Below are positions 1-11,400 of a DNA stretch of 64,000 bases, in pieces (position 1 is the first letter of the stretch; the number at the start of each line of letters is the position of its first letter). A program made the translations under genes and the position numbers. Location: assembly GCA_019095985.1 (NCBI GenBank), contig CM032659.1, forward strand, positions 26,461,959 to 26,525,958, written 5' to 3'. The notes under the pieces are model-generated. The model did no database searches, had not been told where the DNA came from, and saw only the letters and a list, made by a program, of their open reading frames with translations. The stretch is from Streblospio benedicti (taxonomy: Eukaryota > Annelida > Polychaeta > Spionida > Spionidae).

Positions 1-104
1 AAGTGCTCGAAGGCTTTTTAGACCACTCATTTGTTTGCTATATGTCTATAAACTGCCCCTGTGGTTTATCATATACAATAGAACCTTTGTATTAGGACCA
101 CATT

Positions 105-225
105 GCTAGGTGTTCTAAAAAGAGAGGTGATCTCTATACAGACGCTCATCTTGGTAGCTTTATGAAGATGTTTGGATCATGAAAAGTGGTATTCTTGACA
201 GAGGTGGTCTCAATAAAGAGGTGGA
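105..225. repeat. Dispersed repeat, copy 1
   Basis: This stretch shares phrases such as ggtctctatacagagg, ttggtagctttatgaa and agaggtggtctcaata with 31760-31915. The second copy ends in gagattctactgta. It looks like a short interspersed element of unknown class; no ends were resolved. Confidence 0.4.
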
Positions 226-250
226 GCTTCTACTGCACCCCGCCCGGTAC

Positions 251-427
251 CTTTGTCTGTGACGTTGGTGCCCCCGGCCGCCGCCACCCAGCCATCCTCC
301 ATGATGAGCAGGTAGGGCGCCACGCGGCGGTTGTGGCGCACGTGCAGGTCGTCCGGTAGGTCGGCCGTGCGCACCAGCGCGGCGTGCGGCAGGCGCGACA
401 GGCGCTCACGCAGCGCCACGTCACTCA
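251..427 (-). CDS. Partial ENPP-like phosphodiesterase exon
   Basis: One 177-base exon on the minus strand, with an acceptor (tttcag at 428-433) and a donor (gtaccg, read leftwards from 250). It encodes about 59 residues including DLPDDLHVRHNRRVAPYL and then an IMEDGW segment. This order (a P-x-x-hH-x-x-x-N-x-R-h-x-P stretch followed by a GW) resembles the late catalytic region of ectonucleotide pyrophosphatase/phosphodiesterases such as ENPP4 and ENPP5, where the next exon would carry an HGYDN-type motif. ENPP enzymes are extracellular or membrane-tethered and hydrolyse nucleotides or choline phosphodiesters. No neighbouring exon could be found, so the gene probably continues left of the window. 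The exon is far more GC-rich than its surroundings. The family call rests on motif resemblance by eye only. Confidence 0.45.
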
Positions 428-854
428 CTGAAAGAGTCGCATGGATTGCACTATGAAGCATGGAGTCAGGTATCATAGGTTGATCCAGGGGAGGATGTGG
501 GGTTGCACAGGGGGGCGATTGCCCCTATACCCCCCCACAACAAAATGTTTTTATTTCATAGGGATTTGGCATGTCATTGTCAGCTTCCATTGATCGATCT
601 AAAAGACTCCACAAGATCTCCTGGGAACCATTGACCACCTCAACATTAATTGTTAGTGATTTACTGTTATAGTGATACAAGCTATGTGTCAGAATAGAAA
701 TACTTATATATTGGTGTACATTGTATTTTTACTAATATATGAGTACTACAAAAACAAGCTGTCGCTGCAATTTTGTTTTCATTTAGCTAGATCATTAGCG
801 TACAATTCCGTTAAATATTATAATAACGTCGTTATTAATAATCTTTATGTTGTT

Positions 855-883
855 GTTGCAGCTGCTGCTGCTCTGCTTCTGCC

Positions 884-916
<33 letters not shown>

Positions 917-930
917 GCTGCTGCTGCTGG
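855..930. repeat. (CTG/CAG)n microsatellite
   Basis: Interrupted TGC/CTG trinucleotide repeat with a longest pure run of about eleven units. Open frames across it read poly-Leu on the plus strand and poly-Gln on the minus strand. These are consequences of the repeat, not evidence of a gene. Confidence 0.85.
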
Positions 931-1257
931 TAGACTGAATATTGTAACCTTCGTTCAATGATTTTCAAAATGTCTAATGTAATCCACACATCCAAAAATG
1001 GCATGGCTGCTTTAGAATATAAACATCAAAATCAAACGATAACAAATTAAAACATATGTGTTGAAGAAACGACTTTTTCTTCTTGGTGTAGAGCGGCGGA
1101 ATAACAAGCGAAAGATCCAGCCAGCACAATTTCCAGATCCGTTTTTCGACAAGTGGCCTAGAAAGCAGGGGTTCAAGTCCATGTCTTTGCAGTTCACATC
1201 TAATCGCTGGTTGGTTACATAATACTTATTATTCCCATCTGGCGTTGCTGCCGTGAT

Positions 1258-1356
1258 TGTTAGGGGAAGTCGTCTGCCCAGGCTCGCGCTCGGGTGAACT
1301 CCTCCGACAGCAGCTCGGCGTCGGGGGTTTCCTGGGGCAGGCGGTTGTACCCCTGG
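1258..1356 (-). CDS. GC-rich coding-like fragment beside the gap
   Basis: About 100 GC-rich bases ending at the gap. On the minus strand one frame reads roughly 31 residues (including ETPDAELLSEEFTRARAWAD) and then reaches a TAA. It could be the C-terminal end of a gene that continues into the gap. On the plus strand the same bases follow an AG acceptor-like site, so the orientation is not certain. The protein was not recognised. Base composition matches the ENPP-like exon at 251-427 and not the AT-rich surroundings. Confidence 0.25.
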
Positions 1357-1456
1357 NNNNNNNNNNNNNNNNNNNNNNNNNNNNNNNNNNNNNNNNNNNN
1401 NNNNNNNNNNNNNNNNNNNNNNNNNNNNNNNNNNNNNNNNNNNNNNNNNNNNNNNN
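1357..1456. other. Assembly gap (100 N)
   Basis: Exactly 100 unknown bases, a conventional scaffold-join size, so the true distance is unknown. Confidence 0.95.
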
Positions 1457-2176
1457 CTATATTAAGGTACCAATGTCTTGTTCATCTGATAAATGATTAG
1501 ACAGACCCTCGTAAAGAGCATCACGAATGCTTGAAGCATTGGTTGAGACACTATACTTATATAAGAGCTTTTATTATGACAGTTTGTTGACATTGATATG
1601 ATGCTATATACGTGTGGTTTAATGTAGTGTGAGTGTTATGGTTTAACATATTCACCTTCTTATTGACACTCGCTGGTAAGGGGTTGTGTGGGTAGTGATT
1701 AAACCTCTCCCCAACGTCGGACATGGGGTGGGGGTTATGCTCCCAGCATCCCCTAAACCATCATCTCCGCACCCCCCCGATTTGTGTGTTCAATGGGTCA
1801 TATTATAGATTATTAATATTGGTTATATGTTGGGTAGTGTTAACATAATTAGAGAAATCACAATTTACACCAAATTTCCATAACTACATCACCGTGCACC
1901 TTGACAGATCAATTTGGATGTCTATCTGATTCCAGTCAAGTGCTCTCATTTCAATACAGGGCTCTGTTACTAAAGCATAACACTGTTGATAACTATTATG
2001 TGATCGATGGATGCTTAAAGTTGAAAACCTTGCCCTTGAACAATGTTATCATCATGGTCTTCGCAGTGATAGCGAGGGATATGATAATCATTTTACAAAA
2101 CAAACACTACTTGAGTGGCTTGTTGAGTAATTGAATGATTGATTGACTGACTGACTGTCTAGTTGATGTCTTTCAG

Positions 2177-5100
2177 ACGCCGCCAGGCCAGCGCTATTTG
2201 CTGAAGAAAATGTTGAAGGTAACTTCAAGTTACAGTTTATTTATTTGTCTCATCTCATGGTACCTCCAAAAATTGATCAGTCTTTGCATACACAATAACC
2301 TATCTGAAATCGTAATAAACAATTTGGCCAAGTGGTAAGATTTGATAAGTGATCATTCTATGAAGGTATATTACTTATGTGCAATAACTTTAGCTAAAGA
2401 ATCCTACTATACATGTAAGTATGAAAACACAGTCACAGTTTAACCTACCAATAGAGTTGAAAATTGAAACTGAGCTACTAGATCATCAGCAAAAAATAAT
2501 GTCAACATACAGTGTACAATGTATATTATATCAGAATCGTCCAGGCTGTGTTAACTACATGTCTATTCTTCAATATCCTAATATGAGATCTACCTCTAAC
2601 ATTAGATAGCCCAGCCAATGACCTCCTGGAGTACGCCTTGAGAGTGCAGAAAGCCGAGCAGAAGTATCTGTCCAACCCGGAGGAGCTGAGGAATGAGTAT
2701 GAGGCGCTCATTGAGCAGGAAATGAACGACTGGGAAGCGGATGTACGTCTGATCTATGGCATTTATAGATTAAAGGATCGGCTTTTTTAATTATTGTTTT
2801 TACCTTAATATTATTTTTTCAATTATCAGATTACGCTTTGTCTAAAAAAACTGCAATTAGATTGTCTCAATGGATTTCTATCAGTTCTATGTCAACGTAG
2901 GAATTTCTACCATATTTATATTGATAAAAAGCATTGTCTTTTAAAATCTAATATGGATTATTGAATAACGCAAATCAATTATGAAAGGCTACGGATAACA
3001 CCCCATGCAGAATAGATTATTTTGATATTGCAGATCCCAGAATGGAAGTGTGATGACCCTGAAATCGATGACGATGAGCCAAGAAATGGTGATGAAATAT
3101 TTACATTAATTTTCAGTTAAATTACTTTTGGGTATTGATATATTTAGGTTACAACCTTCATCATCTTACCTTGCTGTACATTCTATCTTCCCAGATAAAT
3201 GGGTTGTGATGTAGCGTATCATAAGTTTTCCAATAGCTTGCCATACTTTTGTTTGTTTGTTGCTCAATTAAGTAAACAAAGACCACGTATATAATGTAAA
3301 TGATAAATTGTCATGTAGTCAGACCATTAAGTTTGTACGATAGGTGTGCTAATGTGTTTCTATGTTTATTGCAGTTCATGAGCTGCGACCGCAGGATGTG
3401 GATGTCATGGCTTCCTTTGGAGATTCCATCACCGTAAGGACCCTATGTTTTGATTCATCATGATTTGGACATTTGAAATGTAAAGTACATACCAATAGAT
3501 TAAAAACACTCAGAACATATATGTGACAGCTATTTAGATATGAAAAAAGCGTTGTTGGTGATTTCAGGCTGGTAATGGTGTTGGTTCCAACTCACTTCCC
3601 GGGGTCGCTATTGAGAACAGAGGAGAATCATGGACGTAAGTATTAGAGTTAAAACATTTAAATGTAAATGTTGATGTGTACACTGTCGTTGCAAGCCATT
3701 TGTTGTGAAGAAGAAATACCGTGTTGTCATATTTTCATCTAATCACATCATCCCTGCAATTGAAGGAGATATATCATTCAAGAGTATTTAGACAATATTT
3801 CATTGATTTGACGGACATGTTCTATGAAATTGACCAAGTCATATATTTCAAACTGCTGTTCATACCCTACATATATTTATGGGTATTTGTTTACCCTATA
3901 CCTTGACTACCACTTGTTGGTGGCTGTACGTTACTAATTATCACCCAATTCAATTGATTGGTAACTGATAAAATGGCATGATAATGACCAAACACATTGC
4001 TGTTTTCATTATGGACGAATAGTCAAATACATGCTTAAAATCACAATATCATTTTGTTATGTTTCCAGTATTGGCGGCAATGGCTCCATAGTTGATGTGT
4101 TGACTCTGCCAAGTAAGTTATGCTACATTTGCAAACTTGGGAAAACACATTAGAAATGCTTTTTACATTGTTAATGTAATATGTTGTGCATCTGATAATA
4201 TGCCCAATATTTGCATATGTCATTAGAGAATGTAATTCACACTAAATGAAAGTTCACTTATATATACAACCTGACACCCTCACACTTACAGACATCATCA
4301 AGAAGTTCAACCCCAATGTGCGTGGCTGGTCGTGGAGCCGCTACTCAGAGATTGGATTCCGCAACGACACTCATTGTGCTCAGGGCTGGAACTGTGCTCA
4401 GCTCAATGTGGCCGAACCCGGCGGCACTTGCAGGTACATAGATGTAGTTAGTTAGTCGGTTGTTTGTGTATAATTCAAATTAAGGGGATCCAAACTGACA
4501 TTGACAATTGACTCTGTGTTTGATACTATTGGCATTGGAAATATTTGGACTTCATCAAGCTCAATTTTATGATTGCTTTGAAGTTTATAACTCACAAAAT
4601 AAACAAGAGTTTACAAATGCATTTTGAGGTGTTCACGAATATAATAATTTAGAAAAATACCATGAACGACATGAATAGTACACAGGTAAGATGCTCGATA
4701 AAATATATCGTTATATGTTAAATGCAAATAATCTACCCCAGTGAATTCTATAAGGTTGCCAGAAATTTGTTCTCCCCTTCAGAAACATGCTGCCGCAAGC
4801 CATTGAGATGACAGAGAGAATGCAGAATGACCCAAACATAGACGCGGAGAATGACTGGAAAGTAGTCAGTCTATTTATCGGCGGCAACGATATGTGTGCC
4901 GTCTGCAGACGATGGGTGAGCAGACTAGTCTAATGATGTCCTCTTTTAATTCCACAGCAGGTTTTCTATGCCCCAGAAACTGGGATAGTAGTTTGGTTAC
5001 ATATTAGAAATATACGAAAGCCCTACAGGGACATCACACTTCATACTTACTTTTTGTCAATGAATTACTTGTGACCAAAAGTCTAAGGGACACTTCACAG

Positions 5101-8100
5101 TTCATAGTTCACACTTCAGAGTTCAGAGTTCACAGTTCATAGTTCACACTTCACAGTTCACACTTCTTATATCACAGTTCATACTTCGTACTTCACAGTT
5201 CACACATCATAGTTTATACCTCACACTGTACAGCCTGTTTCAATGCAGATTTCAGTTACACCTTCAAAGGGATGACAGCTGATTTCTATTTGACAAGGCA
5301 AGTTATTTTATAATAATTGAGTTGTCCCCAATTATTACTATATTGTGCCCTATAATGTCTTTGCTTTACCTTAATTTCTTTTATCATTATGCTCTTATAC
5401 GGTAAAACTGGAACTTTTGACAAATCAAGGTGTAATATTGGCTATCAATGAAAATTATTTCCCCCAGTGTTAGATAACACAAAAATAACACGTCTGATAT
5501 GATGTGATTGACAGTGATGACAAGCATCATCTGCTGTGAGACAAGCACCCAGGGAGAGTGGGAGAAGCACACCACCCTCACCAGTATGTCATTCTACAAT
5601 AATATGATATAATACTTAGTAGTGTTGATCAGCATCCATCAATCATCATATAACTTCGAGATTATTATAACTTGTGCATTTCAAGTCCGTAGAAGAAATC
5701 TTTTATATCTAAAAGATACCTAACAAGGAAAATAATTTTCTTTGATCTCCAACACGAAACCTTTATAATAGTCAATAGCCTCATTTTTACAGAATAAGAG
5801 CATCATAAAAAATAAGGTATAGCAAAGAAATTGTATAGTACAGTATTATAATAGTAACACTTGGGACAACTCAGCTGATGTAAAATAACTTGCATTGAAT
5901 GGTTAATGGCCAATTAGAAATCAACTGTCATCACTAAGAATATATGGCCTAAATCTGCAGTGAAACAGGTTGCATAGTGTGATGCATTAAGTGTGAAGTG
6001 TGAACTGTAAAGTATGAAGTGTGAAATATGAACTGTGTAGTGAGAACTATGAAGTGTGAACTATGAAGTGTGAAGTGTGAACTATGAAATGTGAGTGTGA
6101 ACTATGAACTGTGAAGTGGCCCTTAGGGTTGTTGTTCACAGATAATTCATTGGCAAAACAGTAAGTATGAAGTGTGAAGTGCGATTTCCCTGTGGGGCTT
6201 TCGTAGAAACACAATCTTTTAATGCTTCACTTATGTGGGTATAATGTAGATCAAAGGGAGAAAAAACACACTTATATTTTAGAATAGGATATAGATAAAC
6301 TCTTGTTCTCTGCCATTAGCAAAGTTCATTCTTATTGGATTAGTTCCTATAGAATTTCGATTTACACAGTTGAAAAAATACTTTCACATATAATATATTG
6401 CCGAAATATACGACATACAGTTTATATATGCAATTTGTGTGAACAACAGTTTGACTTTGAAATATCCTTGATACTAAGACCCATTATTATGCTAATATGT
6501 CAACAGATATATCAATTGATTTAATGATAGAATGGTACTACAATTCATCACGTGGCTAAAAATAGTATCCTCATATACACAATACTAGTAATTTACTTTT
6601 CAGGATCGGTACAACCCGGAGCAGCATGTGTCTGATATCAAGGATGCGCTGGATTACTTATACAACAACAATCAGCGTATGCTTGTCAACCTCATCACCA
6701 TGTTTGACGTCTCACCTCTCATTGACATGAAGTCCGGCAGCGCTGGTCGAGACGTCATCTGCAACCAGATGCACAAGTAAGTTTGATGAACTTTTTTTAC
6801 TTCACCTTTAAAAGTAAAATAATGGAAAATTAAAAGAAATTAGAAAGAAATACCAGACTTTCAAAATGCAATTGGTAAAATTAGAATTTGAATTTTGATA
6901 AGGAATAATTCAAGCACGCAAAACACAACAAAGTAATTTGAGGGAAAGGAAAACGTTGCTTTTTAACAGTGCGTGACATTATCAGTGCTTCCATGGTATG
7001 AAATATACAATTTCGTTTATCAAAAACGTTTATTTTTTGTTTCTGTTTATATAGATCTATTTAGAAAAGTGCTAAGGAAAGAAACTCTAGATGCAATTTA
7101 TATTTGTAATTCAAATTATCTAGCGGCAGCTAGTTCTATTTACACTGATTCTAACAAATTAAAATAAAGATAACCATAATACATGCACCTGCATTTGTCG
7201 GAGATATGCTCCAAGTCTCACACCACCGTTGTTCTACAGCCAGTTCTGTGACTGTGTCAAGAATGAGACAACCAACGCCATGCTCCGCGACGTGCAGATG
7301 GAGTACTGGCAGCGCCTTGATGACCTCATCAACGAGCAGGGCACATATGACCAGCCCAACCGTGATGACTTCACCGTGGTCATCCAGCCACAGATGCGGG
7401 ACATGAAGCCGTTTGTCTATGTTAGTTCTTTATTATCCATCTTTTTATATATTGTCTTTCAGCGACTCCTATCAAACAGGAATGTTATCAAAAAATACCT
7501 GTAAATCTTCCACAGTACAGAGAAAGTATGTAAAGACGTTTGTTTTCTTAAGTAAAGTATACAAAGTGGAACTTTTCTAATTACAAGAATAATATACTAG
7601 TAGTGCACACATGCTGATTCTCTTGTCGGGATTACAGCTGCTCTCTTTCTCATAATTTAGGAGAATGGCACTTGGGATATGACATTTTTCGCCCCTGACT
7701 GCTTCCACCCCTCACGTAAGATGCACTTCTACATGGCCTATGGAGTGTGGAACACCATGGTGAGAATATGATTTTTGTATCACTTGCAATGGTTAGTAAG
7801 TCTTTTGTAAAACAATCTTCATTACAATAGATTTTACTCTTTCTAAGTATCAAAAAAATACTCATCAATTTGGGGAAACATTCCTAATGTACTTGCAGTA
7901 AATTCCGAAAACCCTGGGTTATTCTTTCTTAAACGTAATGCTATAGCAAGGAAAGGAAAAAAACAACATACATTGAAACTAGTTAAATTGTTTATGTGAT
8001 AAAAACGTAACTAATGCAAAATAGTATGGTAACTGTAAATACTTACATCTCATGCAGCTGACACCCGTTCAAGACAAAGTCTTCGAGTATCCAATGGAAG

Positions 8101-8464
8101 AAGAACCAGAATTCGTCTGCCCTTCGGAGGTAACACGCATAATCGCATATACTAGGCCTATACGTCATCATAATTTGCAAATATAACGCACAAACATAAT
8201 AACATCACTGTAATGGTATCTCATCATCTTTCAACAAGTGTTTAATTACTTCAAGTAGATGCAGACAGTTTGTTTCAATATAGTGTTGATTAGGTACTGT
8301 TGAGCTTAGATTATGTCACAGACACGTAACTAGGACACTCAAACAATTCAGAATAGCGTGTATATGTAGTGCATTCTGTATTGGATTGCAGGAGAGACCC
8401 TACATCTTCACCAACAAGAACAGTGAAGACGTGCGCAAGAAGAAGCAGGAACAAATTGACAATG
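2177..8464 (+). other. PLB1: PLB1 lipase unit 1: exon map
   Basis: Thirteen exons with GT-AG borders: 2177-2218, 2606-2742, 3034-3088, 3375-3433, 3568-3635, 4069-4112, 4292-4433, 4783-4915, 6604-6776, 7240-7420, 7661-7759, 8058-8129, 8392-8464. They total about 426 codons, all in one consistent frame. Landmarks: an acidic helical lead ([15 protein letters not shown]); the nucleophile block FGDSIT in exon 4; the AGNGVGSN oxyanion loop in exon 5; GGNDMCAVC in exon 8; [10 protein letters not shown] with the catalytic Asp and His in exon 11; a cysteine-bearing [10 protein letters not shown] linker in exon 12; and a charged linker in exon 13. The long intron 4916-6603 is swollen by a foldback element. 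Confidence 0.88.
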
Positions 8465-11400
8465 GTAATAATAAAAAAAAAGCAATATGTACTTTCTTTC
8501 AACAACTCATTTTCTAACTACATTTGATTTTACAGGACAAAGTCTTGAGTAATGTTATCACAAATAAATGCAATATGGAAACATTTTGTTATAACTCCAT
8601 CATCATACTAACCAGACCTATTTGGATATATTTTCGCAAATCTAGAATAAACTTGGTTGGCTAGTTATTCAATTGCACAAATCAAATGCTAGGTAGTCAC
8701 ACCATCGTGTACAGTGTGTTTAATTTATAAATAGCATAGTAAACTTGATGATTAATTGATCACTTAATTGATTTACTCATTTGTATTTCAGACGCTGCTA
8801 GACCCGCGCTGTTTGCTGAAGAAAATGTCAAAGGTACTGTACATCCAGCAGAATCCTCCCTTTTTAGTCAAGCTCAATGATTATTTTAGACTCTATCCAA
8901 TCTTCATATACGTCTATTACTGTCTACCTGTATTTGGTTATACGCTGTTGACATTGTGACACATGCCATTCTAGATAGCCCAGCCAGCGACCTCCTGGAG
9001 TACGCCTTGAGAGTGCAGAAAGCCGAGCAGAAGTATCTGTCCAACCCGGAGGAGCTGAGGAATGAGTATGAGGCGCTCATTGAGCAGGAAATGAACGACT
9101 TTCGAAGCGGAAGTAAGTACATGCATTTTGAAGAAATTTATTCTAGCCTATGGTGTGGAAATAAGAAATCGATGGCAAATAATTAATACAATCGACTCTA
9201 AGTATAGGCAACGGCACCCAGAAATATTGAACCTAAGATAGTCATGTTTGAGTAAATTTGGAATAAATCCACCTCACAATTTCACAAAATATATTAAATT
9301 CAATACATTTTATACTACGTTTGTAGATTCCAGAATGGTCGTGTGATGACCCCGAGATCGATGATTATGAGCCAAGAAATGGTGATGATAATTTTATTTC
9401 TATTTTCAATTTGAACAGTCTTGTAAAACATCTCTATAGTATCACGAACATTCGTATTGTTGGAGGTTTATATGATGACCAGGGTAATCAATTGGAAACT
9501 TGCTGCCGTCGGTAGTGTAGGACATATGTACTTTAATGTAAATCATTCTATTTTGTTTTTGTGTGTGTTTCTTTTTTATATACGGATACAGTATGTCACA
9601 CACATAATTTATATACCTCAAGTTGTTACAGCAAATTAGTTTCGCAATTTAACATTTAACATGGACATTTCACACAACGCTGTGGTAACTGGTTCTTCAG
9701 AGAAATGGACGATGGACTGGTCAAATATCATTTGTTGATTCAATGTGTTCTATCCATTGTTTCCAGGCATAATATGCCACATATATATCTAGTGTTCACA
9801 ATGTATGTTTACGTTTATTTCTATGTTCATTGCAGTTCATGAGCTGAGACCGCAGGATGTCGATGTCATGGCTTCCTTTGGAGATTCCATCACCGTAAGG
9901 GCCCTTTCGTTTAATTCATAATGATTTAGACACTTGAAACGTAGTGTACATACCAATAAATTATGAAAACACATCAAAATACATATTTGACAGCTATTTT
10001 GATAAACAAAATCATTGTTGGTGATTTCAGGCTGGAAATGGTCTTGGTGCCAACTCACTTCCCGGGGTCGCTATTGAGAACAGAGGAGAGTCATGGACGT
10101 AAGTAACATGGTTATGCATATGTTCAAGTACAAGGGTTTATCTACTTTTTTAAAGTGACCAACACGTTTTACATTTTCTATTAGTTATTCCCATATTACA
10201 AACATGAACCCACTGGTAGTTTGGGCTGAAACCTGTGTAAATGTCTGTTGTTGCTCGTGTTTTTATTATGTACATGTATCTATTGTTTCAAGTCCAATTA
10301 CAACAAAGCCGTATGGCAGTAATAATGTGATTTCACCCCGTGACAACTAATGTGCGTGGATTGTAATATGATACACATGTGTTGACATTGACATGTTTTA
10401 TTGACAGCATTGGTGGTAATGGCTCCATCGCTGATGTGCTGACTCTACCAAGTAAGATTACAATACCATCTCAATGATTAAACATCATCATATGTATTTA
10501 TTAAATAGAATGCCGCAACTCTATCACATTACCAATATCCAACTTGACACCCTCACACTTACAGACATCATCAAAAAGTTCAACCCCAATGTGCGTGGCT
10601 GGTCGTGGAGCCGCTACTCAGAGATTGGATTCCGCAACGACACTCACTGTGCTCAGGGCTGGAACTGTGCTCAGCTCAATGTGGCCGAACCCGGCGGCAC
10701 TTGCAGGTTATTGTCATCTAGTGATACATTACTTAGCTGCACTATAGATATATCTATAGAACTTCGAAAACTGGTGGTGAAATCTAATCTCCATATGTAC
10801 AAGCTATATCATATGAAGTGAGGTCCATCGAACACTGTGATCAGAAAAAAAATACAGATGGAGTGGATAGAGTTTAAGGTCAGAAGTATGACTCCAACAC
10901 ATGCATGATGCTTAAGAAGAAACACAAATTCTATAATCTATTAGAAAAATGTGTTCTCTCCTTCAGAAACATGTTGCCCCAAGCCATTGAGATGACAGAG
11001 AATGCAGAACGACCCCAACATTGATGCTGAGAATGACTGGAAAGTAGTCAGTCTATTCATCGGCGGCAACGATCTGTGTGCCGTCTGCAGACGATGGGTG
11101 AGCAGACTAGTCTAATGATGTTGATTCAAAATTTCCACAAACCCTCACCACCCCATTAACTAGAACTAGCTGTCCATATATCAGCTTCACGTGCACGCTT
11201 AATATGTGCATAAAGTGTTTTAGGTTAATGTGTGGCGGGCTTGTGTCATTGTGCTTTTTAAATAGAATGCCACATTAGCTCACCTCAAAACATTCTGACA
11301 AGTGGTTAAGCGTACACAATCCACATTTAATGAAATAATCGACCTTTCATTCACGTTGTTGGAAAAGAAACTTTCATATAGTGGGTTATTCAAACAGAAA

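Larger units (their letters stand above)
434..2176. other. Non-coding stretch with an assembly gap
   Basis: Apart from the CTG repeat at 855-930, the GC-rich stub at 1258-1356 and the run of N at 1357-1456, nothing recognisable was found here. It should hold the missing 5' part of the PLB1-like gene, but no convincing signal-peptide exon or upstream lipase exon is visible. A missing exon may be hidden by the gap. Confidence 0.5.

Noticed and set aside
672-1004. Open frames encoding poly-Leu or poly-Gln
   Set aside because: They are read through the CTG/CAG microsatellite and have no other coding features.
1630-1680. Signal-peptide-like stretch (IFTFLLTLAG) ending at a GTAAGG donor, a possible first PLB1 exon
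   Set aside because: The phase fits, but there is no ATG in frame before an upstream stop, and the hydrophobic run is too short.
5092-5230. Closely spaced short repeats that might suggest a CRISPR array
   Set aside because: Units are degenerate with no constant spacers, the DNA is animal, and the block is one arm of a foldback element.
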